A stretch of 64,000 bases of DNA from an uncultured Rhizobiaceae bacterium (GCA_947259295.1 CAMYMG010000079.1:62001-126000), one strand, 5' to 3'. Numbered from the stretch's first letter, positions 1 to 10,153 are shown. The notes: a model not told the origin generated them from the letters alone. A program made the numbers and translations.

Positions 1-72
1 GATTGGGCATTGAGCCGTTTCCAGTGCGAATAGCCTGCAGCAGCCGGTATTCTTCGGCATCCGGGGTGCTTC

Positions 73-2118
73 TTGACCGGTAGCGACCCGCTCCTCCAGC
101 CGTACCAGCTGAAGTACCTGACACTGAAAAACCGTGTCATGTCGACCAGCCACGAGCCGGCCTATTCCGAGGACGGCATGCCGAAGGAACGCTACCGGCT
201 TTACCATGCGGAGAAAGCCAAGGGCGGGCTGGCGCTGACCATGACGGCGGGCTCCGCGATCGTCGGCCGCGACAGTCCGGCGGCTTTCGGCAATTTGCAC
301 GCCTATCGCGACGAGATCGTCCCCTGGATGAAGGAACTCGCCGACGCCTGCCACGAGCATGGCTGCGCGGTGATGATCCAGCTGACGCATCTTGGCCGCC
401 GTACCGGATGGAACAAGGCGGACTGGCTGCCCGTGCTCAGCGCTTCGCCGGTACGGGAACCGGCGCACCGGTCCTTTCCCAAGACTGCCGAGGACTGGGA
501 CATCGAGCGCATCGTGGCCGACTATGCGAGTGCGGCGCAGCGCATGCAGGCCGCCGGCCTCGACGGCATCGAGTTCGAGGCCTACGGCCACCTGATGGAC
601 GGCTTCTGGTCGCCGGCGACCAATTTTCGCGACGACGAGTATGGCGGTTCGCTCGACAATCGCATGCGCTTCACCTGGCGGGTCATCGATGCCGTTCGCG
701 CGGCGGTCGGTGAGGAATTCATCGTCGGCATCCGCATGGTCGCCGACGAGGATTTTTCGGCCGGCCTGTCGAAGGCCGAGGGTGTGGAGATAGCGAAACG
801 GCTGGCGGATTCCGGCAAGTTCGACTTCCTGAACATCATTCGCGGTTCCATCGAGACGGATGCCGCGCTGACCAAGGTCATCCCGATTGCGGGCATGCCG
901 TCTTCGCCGCATCTCGATTTCGCCGGCGAGGTCAGGGCCGCTACGAAGTTCCCCGTCTTTCACGCCGCGCGCATCGCCGATGTCGCGACCGCCAGGCACG
1001 CCATCGCGTCCGGCAAGCTGGACATGGTCGGCATGACGCGCGCGCATCTCGCCGATCCGCATATCGTCAGCAAGGTGATGAAGGGCCACGAGGAGCGGAT
1101 CCGCCCCTGTGTCGGGGCGACCTACTGTCTCGACCGGATCTACGAGGGCGGCGAAGCGCTCTGCATCCACAATGCGGCGACCGGACGCGAGGCCAGCATC
1201 CCGCACAAGATCACGCCGACAACGGGTCCGCGCCGGCATGTCGTTGTCATCGGCGCGGGGGCGGCCGGGCTCGAGGCGGCGAGGGTCGCAGCCGAACGGG
1301 GGCACAGGGTGACCGTCCTCGAAGCGTCCGCTGAGGCCGGCGGGCAGGTGAGGCTGGCAGCACAGAACCCGCGCCGCCGCGACCTGGTCGGCATCATCGA
1401 CTGGCGGCTTTCGGAACTGTCGCGGCTCGGCGTCGATGTGCGCTACAATCTCTGGGCCGAAAGCGGCGACGTGCTCGCGCTTGAACCGGACGTCGTCATC
1501 GTCGCGACCGGCGGAGTGCCGCAAAATCCGCCTTTGGCGGCCGGCGAGGACCTGGTCACCTCAAGCTGGGACATCATCGCCGGGGCGGTCAAGCCGGCCG
1601 AAAACGTGCTTCTCTACGACGACAATGGCGGTCATCAGGGCATGACGGCGGCGGAACTCATCGCCATCACCGGTGCAACGCTGGAGCTGATTTCGCCGGA
1701 GCGATTCTTTGCTCCGGAAATGGGCGGCATGAACCACGTGCCCTACATGCGCGTCTTCCATGAGAAGGGCGTCCGCATAACCATCAACACGCGGCTCAGC
1801 GCAGTTCGGCGCGAGGGCAATCAGCTGGTGGCGACGCTGTCCTCCGATTTCTCGGCAGGCTGGAGCGAGGAAAGGCGGGTCGATCAGATCGTCGTGGAGC
1901 ATGGTACGCTGCCGCTCGACGACCTCTATCTGGCGCTGAAGCCGCTGTCGAAGAATGGCGGCGCTCTGGACTACGAGCGCCTCATCGAAGGTGGCGCGAT
2001 CTTTCCGGAGGTCCGTCCCGAGGCTGGTTTCAACCTGCTGCGTGTCGGAGATGCGGTCGCGGCGCGAAACATCCACGCCGCCATCTATGACGGGATCAGG
2101 TTCGCCCTCAGGATCTGA
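73..2118 (+). CDS. NADH:flavin oxidoreductase / FAD-dependent demethylase, Old Yellow Enzyme family
   Basis: This 681-residue protein has the two-part architecture of 2,4-dienoyl-CoA reductase, trimethylamine dehydrogenase and the dimethylglycine/N-methylproline demethylases. An FMN TIM barrel fills about residues 5-345, followed by an Fe-S Cys segment and a dinucleotide-binding domain whose GAGAAG loop lies near residue 394. The Cys segment reads C346, A349, C352, C364, so the second of the four expected [4Fe-4S] cysteines is Ala. The N-terminal wording (LLQPYQLK, STSHEPAYSEDGMPKER) resembles the demethylase branch more than dienoyl-CoA reductase. That substrate assignment is inference. The start is a TTG: the frame is closed by a stop at 31-33 and the next ATG (139) would remove conserved residues of the barrel. 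It ends 9 bases before a convergent gene. Confidence 0.88.
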   Translation: MTGSDPLLQPYQLKYLTLKNRVMSTSHEPAYSEDGMPKERYRLYHAEKAKGGLALTMTAGSAIVGRDSPAAFGNLHAYRDEIVPWMKELADACHEHGCAVMIQLTHLGRRTGWNKADWLPVLSASPVREPAHRSFPKTAEDWDIERIVADYASAAQRMQAAGLDGIEFEAYGHLMDGFWSPATNFRDDEYGGSLDNRMRFTWRVIDAVRAAVGEEFIVGIRMVADEDFSAGLSKAEGVEIAKRLADSGKFDFLNIIRGSIETDAALTKVIPIAGMPSSPHLDFAGEVRAATKFPVFHAARIADVATARHAIASGKLDMVGMTRAHLADPHIVSKVMKGHEERIRPCVGATYCLDRIYEGGEALCIHNAATGREASIPHKITPTTGPRRHVVVIGAGAAGLEAARVAAERGHRVTVLEASAEAGGQVRLAAQNPRRRDLVGIIDWRLSELSRLGVDVRYNLWAESGDVLALEPDVVIVATGGVPQNPPLAAGEDLVTSSWDIIAGAVKPAENVLLYDDNGGHQGMTAAELIAITGATLELISPERFFAPEMGGMNHVPYMRVFHEKGVRITINTRLSAVRREGNQLVATLSSDFSAGWSEERRVDQIVVEHGTLPLDDLYLALKPLSKNGGALDYERLIEGGAIFPEVRPEAGFNLLRVGDAVAARNIHAAIYDGIRFALRI

Positions 2119-2127
2119 AGCGGCCGA

Positions 2128-2850
2128 TCAGACGTGCACGCGCCCGTGCTTCAGTTCGCCAGACGCGCCTGCCGACACGAAGGTTGCATAGGCAATCCAG
2201 CCGTAGAATGCCGCCACCAGAAGCAGCACCAGCCAGCCGGGCAGCGGCCCGAGCGCGGCATTGCCGACGATCTCTTGAAGCGATGCCACCACGTCGCGGC
2301 GCGTATCCATGTCCTGCAGCTTGGGCGACGATATCTTGAGCACCCAGGCGAGCAGCAGGATCAGGAACATCCAGGAATAATTGCGCCGCAGCCGGCGCGC
2401 CATTGCCGTGCGCAGCGACATCAGGAACTCCGGTTCGCGCAGATTGCGGCCGAGCGCCTTGGCCCAGTCCTTTTCGGGGTCGGGTTCGGGCGCGAACATC
2501 TGGGCGAAGTAGTGCCGCTCGATGAGGCGGACCCGGCCACGGTACACGTCGAAGAAGCGGTAGCGGCGCGCTTCGATCAGGAGCAGAAGCAGGATCAGGA
2601 TCATCGCGAACAGGAGCACGCCATGTGACGAGGAAGGCGTCGAAAGCGACAGCGACAGCATCGCCGCGACGCCGGTAATCGCCCAGTTGCTGGTGCGGTC
2701 GATGCGGTCGCGCCAGCCTGCCATGCGCGCGATCTCGGCGCGATGAAAATGCGCCAGCGCCGTGATGAACTCGGAGGCGGTGGAGGGCAGTGGCGGCGTG
2801 GCGAAGCCCGTCGTGATGTCCGCGTCCGGTTGTTGCTGCGCCGCTTCCAT
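2128..2850 (-). CDS. DUF2270 integral membrane protein
   Basis: This 240-residue protein has about four hydrophobic segments: near residues 55-70, 77-95, 158-176 and 205-227. Between segments two and three lies a charged cytoplasmic stretch containing RYRFFDVYRGR and IERHYFAQMF, which is typical of the DUF2270 family. The family has no established function. I chose the ATG at 2850 because GAGGA lies five bases upstream of it. The in-frame ATG at 2862 would add four residues but has no Shine-Dalgarno sequence. The GNAT gene lies 80 bases upstream on the same strand, so the two may be co-transcribed. Confidence 0.82.
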   Translation of the reverse strand: MEAAQQQPDADITTGFATPPLPSTASEFITALAHFHRAEIARMAGWRDRIDRTSNWAITGVAAMLSLSLSTPSSSHGVLLFAMILILLLLLIEARRYRFFDVYRGRVRLIERHYFAQMFAPEPDPEKDWAKALGRNLREPEFLMSLRTAMARRLRRNYSWMFLILLLAWVLKISSPKLQDMDTRRDVVASLQEIVGNAALGPLPGWLVLLLVAAFYGWIAYATFVSAGASGELKHGRVHV

Positions 2851-2930
2851 GGCGTTCCTCATATGTCTTTTTGGCGATCGTAGCGCAAATAGGGGAGCCG
2901 CTGGAATTTTCTTCTTTGTCGTGGCGGTCG

Positions 2931-3428
2931 CTAGCGGGGCGAGAGGCTGCGAACGAAGTAGCGCACCGATTTGGAACCGCCATGGATGGTTGCGCTACCG
3001 ACCTCCTGAAAGCCGAGCGCCAGGTGGAAGGCGTCGGAGGCTGGATTGGGCGGATCGGAATTGACCTCGCAGCAGACCATGTCGTGGCCGGCGGCCGCAG
3101 CGCGGGCGGACAGGTCTTCGTAGAGCAGCCGCGCCAGACCGCGTCCGCGCGCCGACCCTGCCACGGCGATCCGGTCGACATAGACGAAGCTCGGATAGCG
3201 TTCGCGAAACCAGAGAAAATTGGGGCTGGCATAGGCGGCGGACTGGTCGAAGGCGAGCATGAACGCGTCGACATCGCCGATCCGTCGCGCGTGAAAGGCG
3301 ATGGCGACCAGTGCCGACAGTTCTTCCGGCTCAAGCCAGGACAGTTCGGCAGCGTGCTCGTTGTTCAACGCCAGTACGCCGACTTCGGACGCCGGCGCGA
3401 TGGGCAAGATCGTGGTTTCGGTCTTCAT
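2931..3428 (-). CDS. GNAT-family N-acetyltransferase
   Basis: A 165-residue single-domain GNAT protein. The acetyl-CoA-binding motif A is visible as VDRIAVAGSARGRGLARLLY (about residues 84-103), the R/Q-x-x-G-x-G/A pyrophosphate loop. Motif B follows as the segment ending in AFHLALGFQEVG near residue 145. The substrate cannot be inferred: related proteins acetylate small amines or protein N-termini. The gene lies upstream of the DUF2270 gene on the same strand and 75 bases from the end of the GGDEF-EAL gene. Confidence 0.83.
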   Translation of the reverse strand: MKTETTILPIAPASEVGVLALNNEHAAELSWLEPEELSALVAIAFHARRIGDVDAFMLAFDQSAAYASPNFLWFRERYPSFVYVDRIAVAGSARGRGLARLLYEDLSARAAAAGHDMVCCEVNSDPPNPASDAFHLALGFQEVGSATIHGGSKSVRYFVRSLSPR

Positions 3429-3503
3429 ATCGGGACGCCCGCAGTGTGATAGGCGGGACTGCTTCGCACGATAGGCGTTGCAACACCAGCGAGGCTGACG
3501 GGA

Positions 3504-5582
3504 TCAGGCTCGGCTGCCGTGAAGAACCTTGAGTTCGGGCCGCTTGCGGGGCGTCCGCAGCGCCAGCCATTCGCGCGCCTTCTCGGTCGGCATCGGGAAG
3601 GCGATGGAATAGCCCTGCACCTGATCGCAGCCGACGGAAAGGAGCGATTCGAGTTCTTCTTCCGTCTCGGCTCCCTCGGCGATGATCGAGATGCCCAGGC
3701 CCCGTGCCAGTTCGGTGATTGCGCGGACGATCTTGGTGTTGTCGCTGTTGGAATTGATGTTCTGCACGAAGCGCCGGTCGATCTTCAGGCGATCGATTTC
3801 ATTCGGATTGACGTGACTGAGCGAAGCGTAGCCGGTGCCGAAATCGTCGAGCTCGAGATGCACGCCGGCCGCGCGGATCTGGCGCAGCTTTGCCGCGATG
3901 CCGGTCTTCTCGTCGTCGAGGATGACGGATTCCACGATTTCGAGCGACAGCTTCTCGGGGGGCAGTCCGGCATCCTGCAGCGTATCGAAGAGAAACTTGT
4001 CGAAGTCGAGCTCGCGCAACTCCATGCCCGAGACATTGACCGCAAGACGCCCGAAATAGACGCCGGACCGATGCCATTCTGCAGCTTCGTGGATCGCCTT
4101 GGCGATGACGATGCGGCCGATCTGCGCCATCATGCCGGATTTCTCGGCCACCGGCAGAAATTCGCCGGGCGCGATCATGCCGCGCGTCGGATGGTTCCAG
4201 CGCACCAGCGCCTCGGTGCCGGCAATCGTGCCATCGGAGAGCGAAACCTGCGGCTGGAAATAAACCTGGAAGGCCTTGTCGGCGATCGCGATGCGCATGT
4301 CGGTTTCGAGCTGCTTGCGATGCTCGAGTTCCTGCCTGAGTTCTTCGGAGAAGAAGGAGAAGGCGCCGCCGCCCTGCTTCTTGGCGGCATAGAGCGCCAG
4401 GTCGGCATGGACGATCAGGTCATTGGCGTCTTCGGCGTCGACCGGATAGACCGCGATGCCGGCACTGGCGCCGGGCAGGATGGTCGCGCCGTGGAAGCTG
4501 ATCGGTTCGTTGATCCGCTCCATGATCCGCTTGGCCACCATGTTGATGTCTTCGGTATTGCCGGCGCCCTGCAGGATCATGACGAATTCGTCGCCGCCGA
4601 GACGCACGCAGAGATCCGACGCGCGGCAGGTTTCGCGCATCCGCTGGGCCGTCACGACGAGCACATAATCGCCGGCAGAATGGCCGAGCGTGTCGTTGAT
4701 CTGCTTGAAGCGGTCGAGGTCGATCTGCACCACCGCCATGCGCTCCTGACGACGGCGCGCACCCTTGATCAGCGTATCGAAGTGGTCGGTGAGGAAGGTC
4801 CGGTTGTGCAGGCCGGTCAGCCCGTCATGGACGGCGATGAAGGCCATCGAGTTGCGCGCGTCCACAAGCTCATAGGTCTTGCGGCGTATGACCTCCGACA
4901 TCGGCCGGAAGATGAACACGGCGACAAGAATGATGACGGCGATCGTGGCGAAGAACAGATTGCCATGGAGGTCTAGCATGCTGGAGAGGCTGACGGTTGC
5001 GGAGGCATCGATCCGCTTTTCCAGCGCGGTAAAGCCCTCAAGCGTAGCCCTGGCGACGGTCTCGTCGAGTTGGGCCCGTTCCCGGCCCGCAAGATAACCG
5101 CTGGACGGTCCGTAGTTGTTGAGCTCGGATTCCAGCGCGGCGATAAGGCGCCAGCCATTGGCTGCCAGGCTCATGCAGAAATAGTCGAGATGATAGGGCT
5201 TCGCGAACAGCACACTCTCGATGGAATCCGGATCGAAGCGTGCCTGCGAGGCCGGGTCGGCGCCTGTGCGCTCGAGGAGCAGGTCGTAGTTCGTCTCGAA
5301 CTCGGTGTTGGCCTTTCTCAGCGAGGCGACCAGCGCCGGCTGATCCTTTCTGGCGGCCGTTCCAGCGGCCGAGGCTAGAAACACGACGCGCTGCGACAAT
5401 GCCTTTTGCGTGCTGGCAAGCGTCAGCAGTTCCTTGTCGCGCTGCTGCGACGCCATCATTTGCTGCAGGAGCACGAAGGAGGCCATGGCCATTGCTGCAA
5501 TGATCAGCAGCGCGATCCAGTAGGCGCTCTTGATCAGGACGATCAACTTTGCGGAACTGGCGTTGACTGGCTGCTGCTGCAT
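3504..5582 (-). CDS. Membrane-bound diguanylate cyclase/phosphodiesterase (GGDEF-EAL)
   Basis: A 692-residue c-di-GMP enzyme. The first membrane helix spans about residues 12-40. A periplasmic sensor of about 165 residues follows, with a PilJ/type IV pilus sensor-like stretch (STQKALSQR). The second helix lies at about 208-226. The GGDEF domain has an intact GGDEF at 329-333 and a product-inhibition I-site RASD at 320-323. The EAL domain has E457-A458-L459, DDFGTGYASL, LKIDRRFV and AEGAETEEEL, so both halves appear catalytically competent. Such dual proteins usually favour one activity under given conditions, and the sequence does not say which. The cellulose operon in this window encodes a PilZ-containing BcsA, a possible c-di-GMP target, but any link is inference. 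Confidence 0.93.
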   Translation of the reverse strand: MQQQPVNASSAKLIVLIKSAYWIALLIIAAMAMASFVLLQQMMASQQRDKELLTLASTQKALSQRVVFLASAAGTAARKDQPALVASLRKANTEFETNYDLLLERTGADPASQARFDPDSIESVLFAKPYHLDYFCMSLAANGWRLIAALESELNNYGPSSGYLAGRERAQLDETVARATLEGFTALEKRIDASATVSLSSMLDLHGNLFFATIAVIILVAVFIFRPMSEVIRRKTYELVDARNSMAFIAVHDGLTGLHNRTFLTDHFDTLIKGARRRQERMAVVQIDLDRFKQINDTLGHSAGDYVLVVTAQRMRETCRASDLCVRLGGDEFVMILQGAGNTEDINMVAKRIMERINEPISFHGATILPGASAGIAVYPVDAEDANDLIVHADLALYAAKKQGGGAFSFFSEELRQELEHRKQLETDMRIAIADKAFQVYFQPQVSLSDGTIAGTEALVRWNHPTRGMIAPGEFLPVAEKSGMMAQIGRIVIAKAIHEAAEWHRSGVYFGRLAVNVSGMELRELDFDKFLFDTLQDAGLPPEKLSLEIVESVILDDEKTGIAAKLRQIRAAGVHLELDDFGTGYASLSHVNPNEIDRLKIDRRFVQNINSNSDNTKIVRAITELARGLGISIIAEGAETEEELESLLSVGCDQVQGYSIAFPMPTEKAREWLALRTPRKRPELKVLHGSRA

Positions 5583-5838
5583 TTCCTGCCGCCTTCTGGC
5601 GCGATTCAGTGTTTTGGAACATGCACCATGGCGCCAAGTGGGTTAACGGCTTGTCCCGCCTCGCCAAAATGCGCCTGGCCTTCGCCACATTTTGGACCTG
5701 ATGGTTATCGAAGCGTTGCGGCATTCCGCGGGATTTTGCGATAAGGCATACGGCTGGCGTAACCGAAACGAGTTTCAGCCGACGCCTAAAAGCTTTAAGC
5801 TTGGACGATCAAAACAACAATCAAGGCCGGAATTTGCC

Positions 5839-7050
5839 ATGAACATCGAACAGAAGCCCGCCAAGGCCACATCCGGCTCATTTGTCTGGGACGACCCGTT
5901 CCTGATCGAGGACCAGTTGAGCGAGGACGAGCGGATGATCCGCGACGCTGCGGCGAGCTTCGCTGCCGACAAGCTCGCGCCGCGCGTCGAGGAAGCCTAC
6001 ATGAGCGAAACCACCGACCCGGCCATCTTCCGCGAGATGGGGGAAGCGGGGCTGCTCGGCATCACGATTCCGGAAGAATATGGCGGCCTCGGCGCGGGCT
6101 ACGTGACCTATGGTCTGGTGGCGCGCGAGGTCGAACGCGTCGATTCCGGCTATCGCTCGATGATGAGCGTTCAGTCGTCGCTGGTGATGTATCCGATCCA
6201 TGCATACGGGTCGGAAGAACAGCGCAAGAAATACCTGCCCAAGCTCGCTTCGGGCGAGTGGATCGGCTGCTTCGGGTTGACAGAACCCGACGCCGGCTCG
6301 GATCCCGGCGGCATGAAGACGCGGGCCGAGAAGACTGCCAACGGCTATCGCATCTCCGGCTCGAAGATGTGGATCTCCAACGCGCCGATCGCCGACGTCT
6401 TCGTCGTCTGGGCGAAGTCTGCCGCCCATGACAACCAGATCCGCGGCTTCATACTCGAAAAGGGCATGCAGGGGCTTTCGGCGCCGAAGATCGACGGCAA
6501 GCTGTCGCTGCGCGCCTCGATCACCGGCGAGATCGTCATGCAGGGCGTCGAAGTCGGCGAGGATGCGCTATTGCCCAACGTGTCGGGACTGAAGGGCCCG
6601 TTCGGCTGCCTCAACCGCGCCCGCTACGGCATCTCGTGGGGCGCCATGGGTGCGGCCGAGGATTGCTGGCACCGCGCCCGCGACTACGGGCTCGACAGGA
6701 AGCAGTTCGGCAAGCCGCTGGCCGGCACGCAGCTGTTCCAGAAGAAGCTTGCGGACATGCAGACCGAAATCGCGCTTGGTCTGCAGGCGTCGCTCAGGGT
6801 CGGCCGCCTGATGGACGAGCACAAGTTCGCCCCCGAGATGATCTCGCTGGTCAAGCGCAACAATTGCGGCAAGGCCCTCGACATCGCCCGCCAGGCGCGG
6901 GACATGCACGGCGGCAACGGTATCCAGATCGGCTACCACGTCATGCGTCACGCCCAGAACCTCGAGACCGTGAACACCTATGAAGGCACGCATGACGTCC
7001 ATGCGCTGATCCTGGGCCGCGCTCAGACGGGATTGCAGGCGTTCTTCTAG
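5839..7050 (+). CDS. gcdH: Glutaryl-CoA dehydrogenase (acyl-CoA dehydrogenase family)
   Basis: A 403-residue acyl-CoA dehydrogenase. It carries the glutaryl-CoA dehydrogenase hallmark [15 protein letters not shown], whose Glu is the catalytic base, and the FAD/substrate motifs [13 protein letters not shown] and [12 protein letters not shown]. The enzyme oxidises and decarboxylates glutaryl-CoA to crotonyl-CoA in lysine and tryptophan catabolism. I placed the start at the ATG at 5839: the frame is open further upstream to 5692, but those 49 residues are low-complexity and not family-like. A perfect 11-bp hairpin follows the stop at 7061-7092. The 256-base upstream gap has an AAGCTTtAAGCTT element near 5800, possibly a regulator site. 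Confidence 0.93.
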   Translation: MNIEQKPAKATSGSFVWDDPFLIEDQLSEDERMIRDAAASFAADKLAPRVEEAYMSETTDPAIFREMGEAGLLGITIPEEYGGLGAGYVTYGLVAREVERVDSGYRSMMSVQSSLVMYPIHAYGSEEQRKKYLPKLASGEWIGCFGLTEPDAGSDPGGMKTRAEKTANGYRISGSKMWISNAPIADVFVVWAKSAAHDNQIRGFILEKGMQGLSAPKIDGKLSLRASITGEIVMQGVEVGEDALLPNVSGLKGPFGCLNRARYGISWGAMGAAEDCWHRARDYGLDRKQFGKPLAGTQLFQKKLADMQTEIALGLQASLRVGRLMDEHKFAPEMISLVKRNNCGKALDIARQARDMHGGNGIQIGYHVMRHAQNLETVNTYEGTHDVHALILGRAQTGLQAFF

Positions 7051-7060
7051 TGCAAGCCTA

Positions 7061-7092
7061 GCAAGGCGGGCCGCATCCCGAGCCCGCCTTGC
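7061..7092 (+). terminator. Hairpin terminator after gcdH
   Basis: A perfect 11-bp inverted repeat (GCAAGGCGGGC and its complement) with a 10-base loop starts ten bases after the gcdH stop codon. There is only a weak T-rich tail, so the terminator may depend partly on Rho. Confidence 0.6.
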
Positions 7093-7248
7093 CGTCCTGA
7101 CTTTCGCTGCATGCCTGCGCCGAAGCAGCGGCGCATGTTTCCAGCTCCGATACAGACTCCCCAGCCACCGCATCCGACTGGATACAGCATCGGGCTAGAC
7201 CGAAGCTGCGGGGGCCTTGCTGTTGGCAAGAGTCCGAGGGAGATCAAC

Positions 7249-7728
7249 ATGACCATGCATGCGATGCTGGAGAGTGGCGGAGAACTGTTCTGGTTCAAAG
7301 GGTCGCTGGTAAACATCCGTGTTTCGTGGATCGCGGGCCAGGACCGGGTAAGTGTAGTTGAACATTACATGCCATACGGCATGTCGCCGCCGCTGCACGT
7401 CCACCGCAACGAGGATGAAGTGTTCCACATTCTCGACGGATCGATGCGCATCCGGATCGACGGCGTTGAATCGATCGCCCATGCCGGACAGACCATCATG
7501 GCGCCCAAGGGCGTTCCGCACAGCTTTCGCGTCGAGTCCCCGGAAGGCGCCCGCTGCCTCACGATCACGTCGGGCGGCGACCTGGAACGCATGATCCGCG
7601 AGAATGGCGAGCCGGCCCAGGGCACGGTCCTGCCACCGGAGGGCGACGCCAGGCCGGTCGTCTCCGAAGCGCTGGCGAGATCCTGCGCCCGCAACGGCAT
7701 CGACATCGTGGGCGAACCGCTTTCCTGA
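7249..7728 (+). CDS. Cupin-domain protein
   Basis: A 159-residue single-cupin protein. Cupin motif 1 is seen as SPPLHVHRNEDEVFHILDG (G-x5-H-x-H-x3,4-E-x6-G) near residues 45-63. Motif 2 is the segment APKGVPHSFRVE near residue 87. The His/His/Glu/His set for one metal is present. Proteins of this shape serve as small dioxygenases, isomerases or ligand binders, and the substrate is unknown. I chose the ATG at 7249, which has GAGGGAG seven bases upstream. The frame is open back to 7111, but that stretch overlaps the gcdH terminator region. The gene precedes the kbl-tdh operon on the same strand. Confidence 0.82.
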   Translation: MTMHAMLESGGELFWFKGSLVNIRVSWIAGQDRVSVVEHYMPYGMSPPLHVHRNEDEVFHILDGSMRIRIDGVESIAHAGQTIMAPKGVPHSFRVESPEGARCLTITSGGDLERMIRENGEPAQGTVLPPEGDARPVVSEALARSCARNGIDIVGEPLS

Positions 7729-7758
7729 AACCCGCCAGTCGCGCCGGCGGGGCGCGGC

Positions 7759-7793
7759 GCCGGGCCGGTCTGCCTCCCAAGAGCCGGTCCGGC
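7759..7793 (+). terminator. Hairpin downstream of the cupin gene
   Basis: GCCGGGCCGG at 7759-7768 pairs with CCGGTCCGGC at 7784-7793, with one G-U pair. The following bases include a short T run. It is a plausible terminator separating the cupin gene from kbl, but the U tract is weak. Confidence 0.4.
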
Positions 7794-7866
7794 GTCGCAT
7801 TTGTCATGGATTTTTGTCCTGTGCCGGGCGACAGTCGGCACAATTCTGATCCGGGACACCAATCCA

Positions 7867-9054
7867 ATGAGCAATGCCTTCCTCTCCCATTTGTCGTCCG
7901 AGCTTGAGGGTCTCAAGGCCGACGGGCTCTACAAGTCCGAGCGGGTGATCAGTTCGCCGCAGTCGGCCGAGATCGAGGTTTCCGGCGAGAAGCTGCTCAA
8001 CTTTTGCGCCAACAACTATCTCGGCCTCGCCGACAGCGAAGAACTTCGCGATGCCGCCAAGTCGGCGATCGACCGCTACGGCTTCGGCATGGCTTCGGTG
8101 CGCTTCATCTGCGGCACGCAGGAAGAGCACAAGCAGCTGGAGGCCCGGATATCGTCGTTCCTGCGCATGGAGGACACGATCCTCTACGGCTCCTGCTTCG
8201 ACGCCAATGGCGGCCTGTTCGAGACGCTGCTCGGTGAAGAAGACGCGATCATTTCGGACGCCTTGAACCATGCGTCGATCATCGATGGCGTCAGGCTCTC
8301 CAAGGCAAAGCGCTTTCGCTACGCCAACAACGACATGGCGGCCCTCGAAGGAGAGCTGAAAAAGGCCGAGGGCAGCCGTTTCAAGCTGATCGCCACCGAT
8401 GGCGTGTTCTCGATGGATGGCATTATCGCCAATCTTGAGGGCGTGTGTGACCTTGCAGACAAATACGACGCCATGGTCATGGTCGACGACAGCCATGCCG
8501 TCGGCTTCGTCGGCGAAAACGGCCGCGGATCGGCGGAGCATTGCGGCGTCGAGGGTCGCGTCGACATTATTACCGGGACGCTCGGCAAGGCGCTCGGCGG
8601 TGCCTCTGGCGGCTACACCAGCGGCAGGCGCGAAGTCGTCGACTGGCTGCGCCAGCGCTCGCGCCCCTACCTCTTCTCCAACACGCTGATGCCGGCGATT
8701 GCGGGCGCGTCGCTGAAGGTCTTCGACCTCGTGGAGAATGGCACCGCGCTGCGGAAACAACTATATGCGAATGCCGCGCAGTTCAGGACGCGCATGACCG
8801 AGCTTGGCTTCACGCTGGCGGGCGCAGACCATCCGATCATCCCGGTCATGCTTGGCGATGCGGCACTCGCGCAGGAGATGGCTCAAAAGATGCTCGAGCG
8901 AGGCATATATGTCATCGGGTTCTCGTTTCCGGTGGTGCCACGGGGGCAGGCGCGGATCAGGACCCAGATGTCGGCGGCCCATTCCTCCGCGGATATCGAC
9001 AGGGCAGTTGAGGCATTCGCCGAAATAGGTCGCGAACTGGGCGTGATCTCCTGA
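7867..9054 (+). CDS. kbl: 2-amino-3-ketobutyrate CoA ligase (glycine C-acetyltransferase)
   Basis: A 395-residue alpha-oxoamine synthase, the usual length for Kbl. It converts 2-amino-3-oxobutyrate plus CoA to glycine plus acetyl-CoA, using PLP. The Schiff-base lysine lies in GTLGKALGG. The PLP-binding segment [10 protein letters not shown] and the [11 protein letters not shown] substrate loop are clear. I used the ATG at 7867, giving the family N-terminus; the open frame extends to 7801 without similarity. A 7-bp hairpin at 7820-7842 lies in the leader. tdh follows after 51 bases, giving the standard two-step threonine degradation pair. Confidence 0.95.
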   Translation: MSNAFLSHLSSELEGLKADGLYKSERVISSPQSAEIEVSGEKLLNFCANNYLGLADSEELRDAAKSAIDRYGFGMASVRFICGTQEEHKQLEARISSFLRMEDTILYGSCFDANGGLFETLLGEEDAIISDALNHASIIDGVRLSKAKRFRYANNDMAALEGELKKAEGSRFKLIATDGVFSMDGIIANLEGVCDLADKYDAMVMVDDSHAVGFVGENGRGSAEHCGVEGRVDIITGTLGKALGGASGGYTSGRREVVDWLRQRSRPYLFSNTLMPAIAGASLKVFDLVENGTALRKQLYANAAQFRTRMTELGFTLAGADHPIIPVMLGDAALAQEMAQKMLERGIYVIGFSFPVVPRGQARIRTQMSAAHSSADIDRAVEAFAEIGRELGVIS

Positions 9055-9105
9055 CAGTGTCGGCGAGAAAACGATTCTGGATCAAGCGATTCGAAGGACA
9101 ATAGA

Positions 9106-10140
9106 ATGTCGAACATGATGCGGGCGCTGGTTAAGGCCAAGGCCGAACCGGGGATCTGGATGGAACAGGTGCCGGTGCCGGAGATCGGCCCCAACGACGT
9201 GCTGATCAAGGTCAGGAAGACTGCGATCTGCGGCACCGACGTGCATATCTACAACTGGGATCAATGGGCCCAGAAGACCGTTCCGGTCCCGATGGTGACC
9301 GGCCACGAGTTCGTCGGCACGGTTGCCGATTTCGGCTCGGCGGTCACCGAATACAGGGTAGGCCAGCGCGTTTCGGGCGAGGGGCACATCGTTTGCGGAC
9401 ACTGCCGCAACTGCCGCGCGGGCAGGGGGCATCTCTGCCGCAACACGCAGGGTGTTGGCGTCAACCGGCCGGGCGCCTTCGGCGAGTATGTCGCGCTGCC
9501 GCAGCACAATGTCGTGCCGATACCGGACGACATTCCCGATGAGATCGCTGCGATCTTCGACCCGCTGGGCAACGCCGTGCACACGGCGCTGTCGTTCGAT
9601 CTGGTCGGCGAGGACGTTCTGGTGACCGGTGGCGGCCCGATCGGAATCATGGGCGCGCTGGTTGCCCAGTCCGTCGGCGCGCGCAAGGTCGTCATCACAG
9701 ACATAAACCCGGTGCGGCTCGCCCTCGCCAAGAAACTCGGCGTGCAGCACGTAGTCGATGCCTCGAAGCAGAAACTGTCCGAGGTGATGCGCGAGATCGG
9801 CATGACCGAGGGTTTCGATGTCGGGCTGGAAATGTCGGGCGCTGCTCCGGCCTTCCGCGACATGATCGATGCCATGAACAATGGCGGCAAGATCGCCATC
9901 CTGGGCATCGCTCCGACCGGGTTCGAGATCGACTGGAACAAGGTGATCTTCAAGATGCTGCACCTGAAGGGCATTTACGGCCGCGAGATGTTCGAGACCT
10001 GGTACAAGATGATCGCCCTGGTCCAGGGACCGCTCGATGTCTCGGGGCTGATCACCCATCGCATCGGCGTCGACGACTATATCTCCGGCTTCGAGGCCAT
10101 GAAGAGCGGCAATTCCGGCAAGGTGGTGATGGATTGGTGA
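9106..10140 (+). CDS. tdh: L-threonine 3-dehydrogenase
   Basis: A 344-residue zinc alcohol dehydrogenase-type enzyme oxidising L-threonine to 2-amino-3-oxobutyrate with NAD+. The catalytic zinc ligands are in [13 protein letters not shown] and TGHEFVG. The structural zinc cysteines are in [15 protein letters not shown]. The Rossmann loop [10 protein letters not shown] is present. The [12 protein letters not shown] wording is specific for Tdh within this superfamily. It lies directly downstream of kbl, with which it acts, and 13 bases upstream of the MBL gene. Confidence 0.95.
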   Translation: MSNMMRALVKAKAEPGIWMEQVPVPEIGPNDVLIKVRKTAICGTDVHIYNWDQWAQKTVPVPMVTGHEFVGTVADFGSAVTEYRVGQRVSGEGHIVCGHCRNCRAGRGHLCRNTQGVGVNRPGAFGEYVALPQHNVVPIPDDIPDEIAAIFDPLGNAVHTALSFDLVGEDVLVTGGGPIGIMGALVAQSVGARKVVITDINPVRLALAKKLGVQHVVDASKQKLSEVMREIGMTEGFDVGLEMSGAAPAFRDMIDAMNNGGKIAILGIAPTGFEIDWNKVIFKMLHLKGIYGREMFETWYKMIALVQGPLDVSGLITHRIGVDDYISGFEAMKSGNSGKVVMDW

Positions 10141-10153
10141 GCCTGCGGGCCCG

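Noticed and set aside
1-72. Tail of an upstream gene or start of a divergent gene at the window edge
   Set aside because: A plus-strand frame ends at 31-33 after ten codons and a minus-strand frame is open, but neither has a start or recognisable residues; too short to support.
5616-5645. GGAAC upstream of gcdH as a second EcfG promoter
   Set aside because: No CGTT lies 16-17 bases downstream; the nearest GTT is too far and lacks the C.
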